A DNA stretch of 64,000 nucleotides from Scytalidium lignicola (lineage: Eukaryota; Ascomycota; Leotiomycetes), in NCBI GenBank assembly GCA_002812745.2, contig NCSJ02000103.1:1-64000 (forward strand), in the 5' to 3' direction. Positions 25,516 through 37,497 of the stretch are shown here, in pieces. Positions within the stretch are counted from its first letter, which is position 1. Each line of letters starts with the position of its first letter. The notes beneath the pieces were generated by a model. The model was not told the origin of the DNA and made no database searches. It saw nothing but the letters and a program-made list of their open reading frames with translations. A program made the translations under genes and the position numbers.

Positions 25516-26850
25516 ATGTGCTCAAAGTCTTGGAGATGTTTGATCAAAATGGATGAATTTGGTAATCCCGTCACACTATTGATAGTGATCACTTCTACAA
25601 AACGGTCAGACTATGGATAATTTATGTAGAAGATGTCCGATTATGGAGTCATTCTGCGAGAGAGGTGAAGCTTTCGGGAGAAAAGAGGGAGGCGAGCATT
25701 CATAAGCCAAATTGACACTCGCATATATGTCTTTATGGGACATTGCAGATAAATAAGGAGCAAAGATGCCCCGGTATTACTTGTCAACCTCTTTGCCTTC
25801 TTGAGGATCTTGACGTTCCTTGGTTTACGAGGCTGAAGACGGCTGAGGAGGATCAACATGCTATGCTGTTTTAGGAAGCATTTCGCGAAAAGCCTTGCTT
25901 ATTAGGCTCAACTAGTGACCTTCAAGCTGTAATATCTGACCAATCATCAAGCTTTGTGCGAATATTAAGAGTTCAACAGGGAGCCCTTTTCCATGTGAAA
26001 CTTCGTATGAGGAACACCATAGAAAATTGAATAGGCGGTAGAAACCTAGTTAATACACCGCGTTGCCTATTAACTTATCATCAAAATTTCAGAAAAGATA
26101 AAATCGGACAGACTGATTTGAGATCAGAGGCGCTTGAGTGGACAGGAGAGGGCATTTGAAGTGAAAGAAGCATTCTTCATACCAAGTTTCTCCCAGCATA
26201 TATATATGCCTTCATACTACAACACTTCCACAGGCACAGCAGTCAATATGGCACAAGATTTGAGGTGGCCGAATTTCTCATTATTTGCCTTGACGAGGGC
26301 CAAGTCTGGTAAATCCACTAGGGAAAACCTATCCGCAATCTCAGACTGTGAACAAAACTACAGCTACAGTGGAAACCTATGCATCCCAACAGAAATAAGA
26401 AAAAGTTGAGCGAGGTGGTCGCCCTACCAAAGTGGTTCAAGTCCTTCACATACGCCCGACTGTTACCCTCAGGGTACAGTCAAATGGCCCAAGATCCGTT
26501 GACATAAAATAAAAGCAAACGCATATTCCTTCCGTTCATTAAAGACAGCAAAAGCAAGGGGTCATTNAAAAAAGTGAGTAGAGGATGATGTTTTTTCTCG
26601 GTTCATCCGAAAGCGGCCAACCTCGATAAAGAAGTGGAGTTTTGTGTGCAAGCAGCGCAAATCTCCAAAATGGTCCAATCTGATGGGAGATAGCACTTCC
26701 TCAAAATTCAAATTTAACTCCGCGAGCCCACACCGATTGAGAGCAACTCAGTAACCTTAGATGGCCTTGGGAGAATGGGAATTTCTGGTAAGAGGTTAGT
26801 ACTTGTTTGTGTATAACCGTTCGCGGTTTAGTAGAAGAAGGAAAGGGTAT
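25516..26850. other. Intergenic 1.3 kb, no supported gene
   Basis: Upstream of the Zn2Cys6 gene and downstream of the BTB gene. Short open frames exist, but none resembles a protein. An N at 26567 sits before an A-run. Confidence 0.45.
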
Positions 26851-27807
26851 TTACCCCATATCCACAATGTCATCGACATGATTACAGAGCGCTACGAAAA
26901 GGTCAAAGAAAAGTTTACCACCACTCTCCATTTCTGCCTGCATAGTTCCACTCCTCTTAAATGTCTTGCGACACCTGATAATCAGGGCAAGATAATGAGC
27001 GCGAAGCCGTGAGTCTGTATCTGGCGTGTTATCGTAGGCGTACCGTGCGCTACGGAGGATAGTAGCGACCTCGATTCCGCTCTGTAGACCTTGCTTCCTA
27101 AGAGCAAGGCGCTTGAGCTCCTCGAGACCGTACTTCTCCGCTGCACAATATATAACGGTGTCTTTCAGGAGATATTCTCCCACGCTAGAGATATATGTTG
27201 TCGCCTCAACAGATCCGCGACCACCGTTGTTTTCTGGGTTTGGGGTGTTGATTGCATCCTCGAGTTCCCAAGAGTCTTTGCGCTTGTTGTGTAACAGGCG
27301 GGGGTAATAGTCACCCTTCTGTAGACATGAGTTAGTAAAGGCATATTTTTTGAGGACTGGAATCTTGGGTATAAGTGAGCCGTACGTAAAGATATTCAAG
27401 GACACAGGAAAAGATTTCTGGTTCTTCATCCGGAAGATGGATCCTCTTACTCTGCGCATTCAGAAACTGCCCTCGGCATACCGTCGCAAAGAACGGCGAG
27501 ATGGAGAGGACATCTTCATGCGCTGCAAAAAGCCGTCCTTCCCGACCGACCGCCAGGGTAATGATCGGGGAAGTCAGAGTACTGCGCGAAATAGATGGTC
27601 AGTCCGAGATCATCGTCAATGGGGTCGCGGAGGAGATAGCACATACCTCCCGACAGCGGGAGAGCTCTTCTCGAACGATTTCTGCAGTTTCGACACCTTC
27701 GCAGCATCCTTATGTAGTCGCTTGGACTTCGCAGTTTTCTCTACTCGATCGCTTGATTTGGCAACCTTTTCAGTTCTTTCACTTATTTTGAAAGAGCGCT
27801 TGAACAT
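26851..27807 (-). CDS. BTB/POZ-domain protein
   Basis: Three exons (27807-27647, 27581-27386, 27318-26851) give 274 residues. BTB domains are homodimerisation folds, many of which act as Cullin-3 adaptors. After a basic Ser/Lys-rich N-terminus (1-53), the domain reads 'PIITLAVGREGRLFAAHED', then 'VLSISPFFATVCRGQFLNAQ', then 'RIHLPDEEPEIFSCVLEYLY', joined across intron 2 to KGDYYPRLLHNK. This is the typical fungal order (beta strand, H-x3-L-x2-S-x2-F, acidic loop, Y-L-Y helix). A C-terminal helical part (AEKYGLEELKRLAL) is the BACK-like segment. The first intron is 65 bp, the second 67 bp. No partner domain is seen. Confidence 0.88.
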
Positions 27808-29004
27808 TGCTTGGGGTTGCGGGGTAGGGATCGTGACGGCTGAAAAGCGGAGCCTGATGGATAAGGATGACGGGAGATTGAAAGAACGACGAAAAGAGTG
27901 TGAGGGTTTCAAAGAGTTTGACGCACAAAAAAGAATGATTGGCAAGGGCCCTGGAAGATATCTCTAGAAAATCAAAGAAAGTCCAGAGAATCTTGCTGTT
28001 TTGCGACCCGGGTTGTTGTGGTTGGGAATGAAGAGAAACATCTTATAGAGGTGCGCGGCCGTAGATATGTAGTCCGTCGCGGGCGNTTGGCGACGCGGTG
28101 CGGGGCACGTGATGGCTGGCCTGCGCCGAACTGAGGAGAGGGGATATCTTGGAGAGATCAGCGCGCGCGGGAGAACATTGGACGCCTCATTGTTCTGGTT
28201 GGAATTTGCAGATATTATTCGTCCAGTTGTCCTGCAGCTATGCGTCACTCTTATGGGAGCCTGTTCAATAGAAAATGTTTCGAAGCAGGCGCAGCAACCA
28301 AGCGAAGCAGGCGGTAACAAACACTGCAATTGGGGACAGGAAGAGGACAGGAAGGGGTGTCGTGCCCACAGCCAAGGTGTCAAAGTGTTACATCTGGCTT
28401 GTGTTTCAAGTGAGATGCTGAGACAAGAAACCAGCACCAGCAGAGCATAAGTCCCATTGGGCTGTCATAACTGTCATAATATTCCTCGGATTTATGATCA
28501 AGCAGCAGATGGATAAGAGCGCGGCGGAGTCACGACTCCACTCAATAGAACCACGTTTGCTCTCCAAACCCCAAACGGGGAGAATTGATAAGACGAACCA
28601 ATGTACGAAGTACACAAGCAGAACATAAGCCACCTCACCACCTCCCCTGCATCATACGAAGAGGGGGTCCCGTGACTGCTCTTGATGCAAGGGCTGTCTA
28701 ACGTGGTCGCAATCGGGGAAGATGAAGAAGAAGATTCAAGAGAGAGAGAATAATAAGTTGCATAACGGTCGAAGCTTCTAAGCCCGTGAGGCAGAATGAC
28801 AGCCTTTCCCGCGGGAGCTCTGCCTGTGGAAGAGCGCGGGCCGTTTCCATCCCGCTGATTGGCTGGGTACTTCCGCGTTAAGTAGCAATCGGTTTTGGTG
28901 CCTGGCAGCCTGACCGCACAAAGTGACCACATCTCAGCGAGAGATTCGAGATATCGACGAACTGCAACACGCCTCAATTGCGAGAGAACCACCAGCTTTG
29001 CAAA
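27808..29004. promoter_or_regulatory. Divergent intergenic region, BTB / SEC11
   Basis: 1.2 kb between outward-facing starts. An inverted CCAAT box (ATTGG) lies at 28858-28862, about 145 bp before the SEC11 ATG. An N at 28086 lies in a GC-rich stretch. No coding frame is convincing. Confidence 0.4.
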
Positions 29005-29645
29005 ATGCTTTCCGCCTTGCAAAATCCCCGGCAAGCAGCCGCCCAGCTGCTGAACTTTGCGATGATCCTCTCCACGGCATTCATGATGTGGAAAGGCCTC
29101 AGCGTGATCAGCGACTCTCCTTCTCCAATAGTGGTGGTATTATCGGGGTCCATGGAGCCAGCATTCCAACGCGGAGACTTGTTGTTTCTCTGGGGCAGAA
29201 ACATATTTGCGGAAACTGAAGTAGGGGAAATAGGTAAACAGCTTTTAGAATTATAACTGGTAATTATGGTTGATCTAATAAGTCGAAAGTTGTATATCAA
29301 GTGAAAGGGAAAGAAATTCCCATTGTTCACAGGGTTGTGCGGCGGTTTGGGACTGGGTAAGTTATATTACTTTTTCTTTTAGACATTCAATGGTCGGATT
29401 TGTAACTAATGATTCTATACAGAAAGCACGCCAAGTTACTTACAAAAGGAGACAATAACGTCAGCGATGATACCGAGCTTTATGCCCAAGGGCAGGACTT
29501 CCTCGACAGATCAGATATTGTCGGATCTGTGGTTGGATATGTTCCCTTTGTTGGATATGTTACTATTTTACTATCAGAGCATCCATGGCTAAAGACGGTA
29601 ATGCTGGGTATTATGGGCTTGGTCGTAGTATTACAACGAGAATAA
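29005..29645 (+). CDS. SEC11: Signal peptidase complex catalytic subunit Sec11
   Basis: Three exons (29005-29233, 29290-29356, 29423-29645) give 172 residues, the family's usual size. This is the ER-membrane serine protease that removes signal peptides in the secretory pathway (S26B). An N-terminal anchor at about 15-35 is followed by '[20 protein letters not shown]' with the catalytic Ser in SGSMEP. Exon 2 supplies the catalytic His (IPIVHRVV), and exon 3 the Asp box ([12 protein letters not shown]). The Ser-His-Asp set of eukaryotic Sec11 is complete. The C-terminal hydrophobic segment ends in VVLQRE. Both introns interrupt glycine or valine codons and keep the frame. Confidence 0.96.
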
Positions 29646-30259
29646 GGGAATAGGAATATGTATTGGACAATAACGGCGTTTCCGTGTATAAGTACACTTT
29701 ATGTGTTGGACCTGAACGGTCAAAAAAGGGCGGCTAATAAGATTGCGATATGTCTGGAGCTGGTCTCATTCTCGGCCGTCTTTGAAGTCCGTCGCCTAGG
29801 CTGACTAGATTTATCCGGGAGGGGCTCTAGTCGTGCAGAGACCTCTAACGAAAGAAGTACTTCCTGACAATCAAAAATACAGCCTCGATATTTTGGAAGA
29901 TTGATAATCATTTTTACTACTTTGTACTAAATTAGCGTATAAGTCTTCATTAGACAGCGTTGTTTACAAGTTACCCAATCGGTCAACAGCCTCAAGGTTG
30001 CAGCCTCGCCTATCTTAGCGCGGGCAAAGAAGCTTCCCTTGTCCTGATTGTTTGTCGTGTGACGTTGCGAGAGAAGCCCCGGGAAACCAAGCCTAAACAT
30101 TTAAAATCTATGAAAAGTGATCAATGAACAAAGGTCTAGAAGAAAGAAAGACCGAAATACTTCATCTGGTGTTCGGGGACAACATATTTGTATCTGCTTT
30201 TTGATCGACCTTCTTTCGCTGCTAAACTGCACCCCGCTTCTTGAAATCTTGACCACATT
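29646..30259. other. Intergenic
   Basis: 3' flank of SEC11 and promoter of the E2 gene. No gene is supported. Confidence 0.5.
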
Positions 30260-30841
30260 ATGGCGTCAGGGAATAAGAGAATCCAGAAAGTAAGATGTGG
30301 TCAAGTTTGGTAGATAGGAGACAGGTATACTGAACATTGCACAGGAGTTTGGGGAAGTCTCTGTGAACCCACCAGCAGGCATCAAAGTTAATCTTATTGA
30401 TGATGATATCCATAACTGGAGTGTCTTATTAGATGGCCCAGAAGGCTCACCATATGCCGTAAGGGCTCTCCCATTTCTTCTCTACCCTTCATCATAAATA
30501 GAGCCAAGCTGACTCTGTTCTATTAGGGCGGGAAATTCAAGCTTCACCTTAGCCTCCCAACCGAGTACCCCTTCAAGCCCCCAACGGTGACCTTCAAGAC
30601 ACGAATTTGGCATCCAAATGTTACATTCGATGAGAAAGGCAGCATCTGCATTGGGATACTAAAAACGGACGCCTGGAAACCAAGTTCCAAGATCATGAGC
30701 GTCTTGACAGCCGTGCAGCAATTACTTGTGGAGCCTGTTCCAGATGATGCAGTTGAGGCAGCGGCTGGTGAGAAATTTAAGAATAATCGGAAGGAGTTTG
30801 ATAAGGAGGCAAAGGAGTATACTAAGAAATATGCAAAGTAA
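30260..30841 (+). CDS. Ubiquitin-conjugating enzyme E2 (UBE2L-like)
   Basis: Three exons (30260-30289, 30345-30458, 30527-30841) give 152 residues, one UBC fold. It carries activated ubiquitin on a catalytic Cys and passes it to E3 ligases. Seen in order: a helical N-terminus (MASGNKRIQK), 'WSVLLDGPEGSPYAGG', the conserved 'EYPFKPPTVTFKTRIWHPNV' with the HPN motif, and the active-site Cys in GSICIGIL about ten residues on. The WKPSSK loop and the C-terminal helix (RKEFDKEAKEYTKKYAK) are closest, in my judgement, to the UBE2L3/UbcH7 type. All catalytic elements are intact. Which E3 it serves is unknown. Confidence 0.92.
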
Positions 30842-31857
30842 TCGGGTGGGAATGCTACACTAGATGGGTTCGTGAGGAAGAGGGGGAGAGAAAGGCCCAA
30901 GCCACAAGTGGACTGTTGAAATTTATTCTAGATATACTCAGGACCGGGGAAGAGGGATGATAGGGTTATGTTTGATGAGACAAACGACGTCATTAGGAAG
31001 GTTATGCTCTAGGCGTTTGAGGCATTTGGCGTATATTGTAGAGCTTCCAGAACGAGAGGTACTCATTTTGGTACGGCAAAGGACTGAGGCCACGATTTCG
31101 TGGATACCATCTTTTGCCTTGTTATTATCGAATGTCTGATCGTGTGGCTTTCTCTTTCTCTATCCCATTTTTGCCCCCTTTCGGTCGTCAATAATGTGGT
31201 GGATCATTCCACGCTTACACGTATCTCGCATTTGGCTGGCGGAAATCATTTCTGGCCTTTGGACCCGCACGACGAAAAGCAAATTCTGGCAGTCAGAAGA
31301 ACTACCATCCCTTTGGCGGGTTAATTAAACTGCGAGGAAATATAGAGGATGTGTAAGCGATCTTGAAGTCTCTGACGTGAACATCCTGCGCAAGTGGATG
31401 CAAGGCACATCAAACCCTCTGCTGAGCTGGTTACACGTGTGTAGTGGGGCGTCAGAAACGACCTTTCATTGCACCACCATCCTGACACCAATCATGCGCG
31501 TCAGGACTTCTGATTTGACAAAGTGAGAACAAGTTCCGTTAGGCTCGCCATATTCTAGGCTTGTTAAAAAGAATAACATAAAGAAATAGAAGAAGATATC
31601 CTATTATATTCTCACTGTAGAATTTTGAGCGACAGTAGATGGGCTGGCTATGAAACTCCGGTCGGTGTGGTCATGCTTTACTTAATCCAAAACACCATGG
31701 TGTTTCTTCCCATTTATAGAATGTGACAGCGCAGAGGCTTGAAATTTGTTGTTGCTCTAAGGCTTTCAATCTTTATGAAGACATAGAGAGCAGAAGGACG
31801 CAACTTTGATATAGTTGACTTCATGTTACTCATTTCCTACATTGTACTATTCTGACA
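30842..31857. other. Intergenic 1.0 kb
   Basis: 3' flank of the E2 and promoter of the kinase-like gene. Nothing else is recognised. Confidence 0.45.
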
Positions 31858-32674
31858 ATGTCTATGAGGATACAAGATCAAAAAGGGATCGAATTGCTTC
31901 AGGCAGAAGTCGACGAAGATGATCAAAGTTTCTTCCGTCTCCGGGTCGAGCGGACCATCAAATACGTCACGATCGAACCTGGAATGTTTAGCACAGACGA
32001 TATGTGTTTCGGCCCATCTCTGATCTCCCTTCTTCCCGATCTTCCCGCGGGAGATTGGAATGATGGCCTCGTGGCTCGAGATACAAAGAGCGGCGGTCAA
32101 CCGTACTTTGCGCGCGCTATTCGAACCACATACCCTGGCGTTCAGAACACATGGCATGAAACCTATGTGGATTACTTGGAGATTGAGGTAGGAGAGAAGT
32201 TACGAACAGGTGTGTACGAAGTCACATGCCCGAGATTTGACGCTGTTGTCGTTGCCAAATTTGCGCGGTTCGACTGGGAGATCCAATATATGGAGAATGA
32301 GACGACAGCCTACCAGTGGATTGATGGCCACGATATTGGACCCCGATTTCTAGGCCACTTAACTGAGGACGGTCGTGTGATTGGGTTCTTGTTGGAACGG
32401 ATCTTCGATGCACGACATGCTGGTCCTCAGGATCTTGAGCCCTGCCAGCAAACATTGTCTCGGCTGCACCGTCTAGGAGTCTGGCACGGTGATATAAATC
32501 GATTCAACTTTCTCATTTGCAGCTCCAAAGTCGNTTTTGCTCGATTTTGACACGGCTCGCAAATGCGATGACCACAATGCGCTTCTCGGGGAGCTGGAAA
32601 GTTTACCTGGACGCTTACAAGACCCGTCTAATAGGGGCGGGGGCGGACTTCTTTGTGCCGCGCTTACTAGCTAA
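31858..32674 (+). CDS. Fungal protein-kinase-fold (APH-like) protein
   Basis: A single exon of 271 residues after removing the N at 32534. Without the removal, the frame breaks just before the metal-binding motif. The catalytic loop reads 'HRLGVWHGDINRFNFLI' (H-x-D-x4-N). Deleting the N yields KVVLLDFDTARKC, the D-F-D equivalent of DFG. An N-lobe Lys (VVAKFARF) precedes a gatekeeper-like FLLERIF stretch. These are the marks of the aminoglycoside-phosphotransferase/choline-kinase-like clan that is abundant in filamentous fungi. Substrate is unknown; many members are clonal or heterokaryon-linked, but nothing here shows that. A stop ends the frame at 32672-32674, so the C-lobe is short. Confidence 0.8.
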
Positions 32675-33943
32675 GCANTTTTTTTTATTAAATTTCAATA
32701 TACTTATGTCCTTTATCAACGATCTGGATAATCATGAGGATCTGATCCTTGGTGCTGAGGGACTGGTACATACAGATTCGTACTGTAATATACTATTAGA
32801 AAAGGAAATACTCCCTGAACCTATGACAACACCTCTTAGAAGAAAGGAAGAAAGAGAATATAAGTACAGTAAGAAATCTCTACTGTTGAACCCCTGCAAA
32901 GCAACTAACCTTGGCTGCTCCACCCCGAAAGCTCTATAAAGACCCTAATTTCACCTCTACTAGACTATCATTGCAACGGTACTGTGTCAGTTGTTCCTCC
33001 TGGCAGATTACTAATTTAAAATCGCGGATCTCATCTTTTGACGTTGACTTTCAATTCGTGCTAGCTAAACCTATTTAAGACACCCATGATATATGTACAG
33101 TATAAATTCTCTCATTAGTCCACTACTATAGGCCTGCCTGCCTGCAGAAGAATTCTCTGGATACGGTAGCTATTCCATCGCGGAAAAGCATTCTTAAGAG
33201 GGGAAAGACATGGGGTCGTAGATATTTCTCAGACTCAGGCACAGGCAAAACATTCCCGCCTGCCGCCATGCTCCCACCCGGCCATTCCTCCTTGCTGTAC
33301 TGTAAGTGAAGTGAGCACGTCCCTTGGGCCGGGGATCGCAAAAGGGATCGAAATAACGGAAATGACCATGACGTTCCCGAGATTGGGATTGAGATTGATT
33401 ACTCGCTCGTCCCGGCGCGCTGAGACACTTTGACTAAGAAGCTGCTAAGTTTGCTGCTGCGCCTTGGCGAGACTTTGTTCCACACCTTCGCACTCGACAA
33501 TTATAATAAATAATGACTTAACGATTTCAACACCGCTCCCTGCTACGAAGGCAAAATTTCTAGTGGGCTCCGAACGTCAATGGGAGGAATCGAGACTCCC
33601 CCAGGACTCTGAAACCCCACGGCTCTGATTAGGCACCTCCTCCCCCCAACCTCTTGTCCTGCCAATCCCTCCTTCGTCTGCCGTCCTCATGGTGCCACGA
33701 ATTGGTTGAGAGGTCAACGCTGGGCCCCAGATCGAGGGCAGCGGGCTGCGTAACCTGGCAGACCGAAGCCCTCAGCTTCAAGACTGCCAGAAAGGTGACC
33801 ATGAGCATGGCAAATGGGCCTGGCGGCGTGATGAGTCAGGGGGAGGGCTCGCTGCAGGAACGACCACGAATGTTAAATCTCAACAACCACCGTCCCCGAA
33901 CAAATACTGCAGCAACCGAATCTCCCGTGTTCACAAATCCCTA
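32675..33943. other. Intergenic region before the AT-rich island
   Basis: AT-rich just after the kinase gene (N at 32678), then ordinary GC content up to a cluster of Ns. No gene is supported. Confidence 0.45.
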
Positions 33944-33955
33944 NCCCNNNCCTTN
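33944..33955. other. Cluster of Ns at a composition boundary
   Basis: Ns at 33944, 33948-33950 and 33955. Ordinary GC content ends here and a strongly AT-rich, stop-filled island begins. The gypsy element is cut at this point, so the boundary may be a misjoin or collapsed repeat and not a true edge. Confidence 0.7.
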
Positions 33956-34019
33956 AAGAAAAAGACAATAATAGTAAATTATCTATTTTTAAAGAAAATA
34001 TTTCAAGTAGTGAATATAT

Positions 34020-34378
34020 AAACAAATATATAAAACATNCAAATATTTTTTTAATATTCAGTCTATTATTCTTTGTTATGTTGTTAGAGTATTAGTCATA
34101 CTAAACATCATAACCAATAGCTTAAATAATCTGTATTTTGTTCAAATAACAACTTTCTACTTATTATCTCTTTTAATCCTAACCAGATTAAACGTTGATC
34201 ACAAGTCCAACTTGGTGAATATAACAATTCCTTTCAACTTGTCTATCATTGAATTTATCAATGGTAAAGGGTATTAGTCTTTCTTAGTCTTACTATTTAA
34301 GTATCTATAATCATCATAAGGTCATCCTAACAGATTGTCTCCTTTTTTTGCATAATGTAATGGTACTCTGACTTTGTT
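34020..34378 (-). pseudogene. Gypsy reverse transcriptase core, many stops
   Basis: One reading frame starting at 34378, broken by stops but with few shifts, reads D-D-Y-R-Y-L-N, then YPLPLINSMIDKL, then 'IFTKLDL*STFNLVRIK', then K*KVVI*TKY-x-LF-x-x-LVM and MTNTLTT*QRI. These line up with the usual RT series (DYRxLN, YPLPLI, FTKLDLRxAFNLxRI, WKTAFRTRYGLFEYLVM, LTNAPATFQ). The stops sit where the family has Arg, Trp, Phe or Gln. The YxDD box is not readable next to an N. Confidence 0.85.
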
Positions 34379-36035
34379 ATAACCTTCTTTGTACAAACCT
34401 TTAAGCATTATTTTCTCAAGCAACTATTTCTTCATTACTTTATCTTTAACAAGAGTTATTTGATAAATTAGTTTATAAGTTAGTTTAAACTCCTCTTTAA
34501 ACTTTATTTCATAATCCTATGGTTTGTACTTAGGTAAGGCTGAATTATCAAGTCTTTCTATGAATAATTCCAACCATTCATAATATTCTTTAAGTATATG
34601 TTTTATAGTTTTGTTAACATGGACAACTCTTAAAGACATAGTTTCTTTTAAGAAGGTAATTATACTTGTCCTCTAATCAATTATTAGATTATACTTCCTC
34701 ATCCATTTAATTCTTAATATAACCTAATATGTTCTTAATCTTATAACATCAAAAGATATCTTCTCTTAGTAGCTTTTACTATACCTCATATCTAAGTTCT
34801 AAGTTTGAACGTTAATATACTTTTGAACCTTAATATTGTTTGCTAACAATATCAGATAGTTGTTGTCCTTGACTCTTATGCTAAGTCTAAGTTATTTTAC
34901 AACTTGTTTATTAATGAAGTTCCTTTTGACTTTTGAATTAATCAAAGCCCTTACTAACTTTCTACATAATTTTATATCTATGTATAATGAACTTTTATTG
35001 TTCATAGAGTAAAGATTAACATTTCTAACATTGTCAATTGAAATGTCATTAGTGATTTCCAGATTTTCAACATTCTCTTAAAGTTCTTCAAATAACACTA
35101 TTTGTCTTATAATAAGGTTCCTCAACCTTAGTCTATTTAAACTTCTATTGTTTATAAATATACATGTATCTTGTACCTATTCTGTTATCTTGTTTCCAAG
35201 GCATTCCCTTATCTTAATAATAAAAACATCACTTATTACAAGAATTCTTTTCATAAAATTCAAAGAGTACATTATTACTTCCTGATTGAATTGTTCATTG
35301 ATTCTTTGTAGTAATTCATCTTCTTCTAATAATATAACAAATGGTTCCAGAAGTAACAATTCTTCCTCTAGTTCGTTAACTGTAAGTAGTACTTCTATAT
35401 TCTAGTTGACTAGTTTAATAACAATTTCAACTGGTTCCCTTTATTCCTGTTGAGCATGATACTATTCAACTTCAAGCAATCATTCTATTGATTTTCCTAA
35501 TCCTTAGATTTCTTTGTACTAAGTTTCAACTTCTAGTTAGTCTTGTTAGTAGGTTATCATTAAAAGTCCTTCATGTTGTATGTTGTATCTTCCTTACATA
35601 ATATAACTTAGTCTTTCTTCAATTATTATCTAAGCATTCTTAAGCATCTAATTGAAATCATCTTGAATTTGAGNTTTTTTCTACTGATAAGAAGAACTCA
35701 TGTAATCCTTTCTTTATAACAATACTTTGAAGGTTAGTCTTATAAACAAGAGCAAGATCTCCAATATCAAGTTTATATGTTTCAACAATCACTTCTTTCC
35801 ATTATACAATTCTAAAAAGCTAGCTTTTATTCAAGATTTCTTATCCTCTTAATCCTCTTATGCTAATTATGAGATAGTATTTTAAGACTAACAATTCCTC
35901 AGAAACAGGATATTATTCTGTTAATATAACCTTGAAGTCTAATAGCATAATCATTTAAATTCTATTAACTCTTAGAATTGATCTTTATCTACTTTAACCT
36001 TTGTTCTGGTTGTTATCTTGAGGATATCTTACATG

Positions 36036-36446
36036 TCAAGTTCTTTTCATAAGTACAAAATCCATCTTAAGGATTCTTGTTATCGTTATCTTGTCTACAT
36101 TAGTCTCAATAACATAATATAGTATAATTACCAAATCCTGATAATCTCCTTCCTCTGAGGAATTATCTTCCTTGCTCAAGCTTTCTTCATCTGAAGATTC
36201 TGACAAGATATTCATAATTCTTAGGATTCTTATAACTTCAACTTTAACTGACAAACTTAACTTAGTGTCCTTTTTATAGGTATTTGTTATATGCTTAGAA
36301 AGTTTGTACTTGAAATACAATTTATTTTTCCTTTTATTATTAAGTTCTTTAGAGAAGATTCTAAAAGAATTCCCTTTCTTGCTTTTTCCTTTAAAGTGTT
36401 TCTTTCCTTTTCCTTTAAAAGTCTTTGCCTTCTTTATAACATTCAA
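36036..36446 (-). pseudogene. Gag fragment with mutated zinc knuckle
   Basis: A 136-residue open frame. Residues 5-25 are Lys/Gly-rich (nucleic-acid-binding style). Residues 44-57 read YFKYKLSKHITNTY, which is the C-x2-C-x4-H-x4-C retroviral zinc knuckle with all three Cys replaced by Tyr and the His kept. TGT-to-TAT is the RIP change (CpA to TpA on the opposite strand). An acidic Ser/Glu stretch follows. Confidence 0.75.
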
Positions 36447-37497
36447 CTCTATAAGGTCTCCTCAGTCCTTCTTGCTTTTAATCTTTCTTTTATTGAAGTA
36501 TAATCTCCCTTTCTTGTCTAAGATCATCTTATACTATTTATTCTTGATCTTGATAGACAAGTTAACTAAAATGTTGAATATAATAACAACAGGCTATTAG
36601 TACAGTTCTTCTTTAATGGAATCCTTCAATCTAATCTTATATTAATGTATATATACCTCTTCTCCTTAATTGACTGATATTACATACTAATAATAAAGTA
36701 TTGCATATTCACTAGGACTTTTAATTTGTCTAAGATAAGCTAATTATCTTTCAACATTCCNTTTTTTTGTCAACATCCTTATACAAGCATTTAAGTTCTC
36801 TTATATAATTCTCTTAACTTCTAAGGATATTTCTTACTCCTTAGTTTATTGTTCCTCCATTCATAGTGAACCATTCATCCTTAAAGGGTTAAAACCAAGT
36901 TTCAGCTACTCTTCTTAAGTATGTTGATACTTACAAAACCTTATATATGTCTTTAAGCAATAGATGATCATTTAATACCAAATAAGTTCTTGTTTATACA
37001 AGATATACCTTAAGCTTCTTTCTGTCCTCATAGAATAAGTCTAGCTTGATAATTTTAACTTCTTTAAATATTGTTATCAGAACTTGTTTAACATTATCTT
37101 TTAGTTCAGAGTCTAAGTCAAGGTCTAAGCTTGAAGCTCTTGATACTTGAACTAGTCCTAGGTCAAGTTTAAGTAATGGAGGTGCTAGCTTCTTTCCTAA
37201 AGCTCTTGACGATTCTCCAACAGTTAATCCTTCTGTTGACTTAGTAAATTACTTTAGTAGTATAACAACTTCCTCTAATACTCCTTCCTGGATGTTAATT
37301 TCCTTAATAGTCTGGTTCTTACCTTGGTCTTCTTCAGAATTATCTTCTGAACTTTCCTCAGATACTTCCTCAGATCCCTCTTCCAATTCTTCTTCAAAGC
37401 CTTCTTCAAAACCTTCTTTAAGTTGTTGTTTGTTGTTATTATCCACTGGTATGTTTGTTCCTAAATCCTGATTCATCAAGATAGGCAATGTTCAAAA

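Noticed and set aside
26134..26409. Plus-strand 91-codon frame in the 25.5-26.8 kb gap
   Set aside because: No domain, no splice partner, ordinary chance length.
28498..29034. Minus-strand 178-codon frame overlapping the SEC11 start
   Set aside because: Overlaps the well-supported SEC11 exon 1 and its promoter; no domain.
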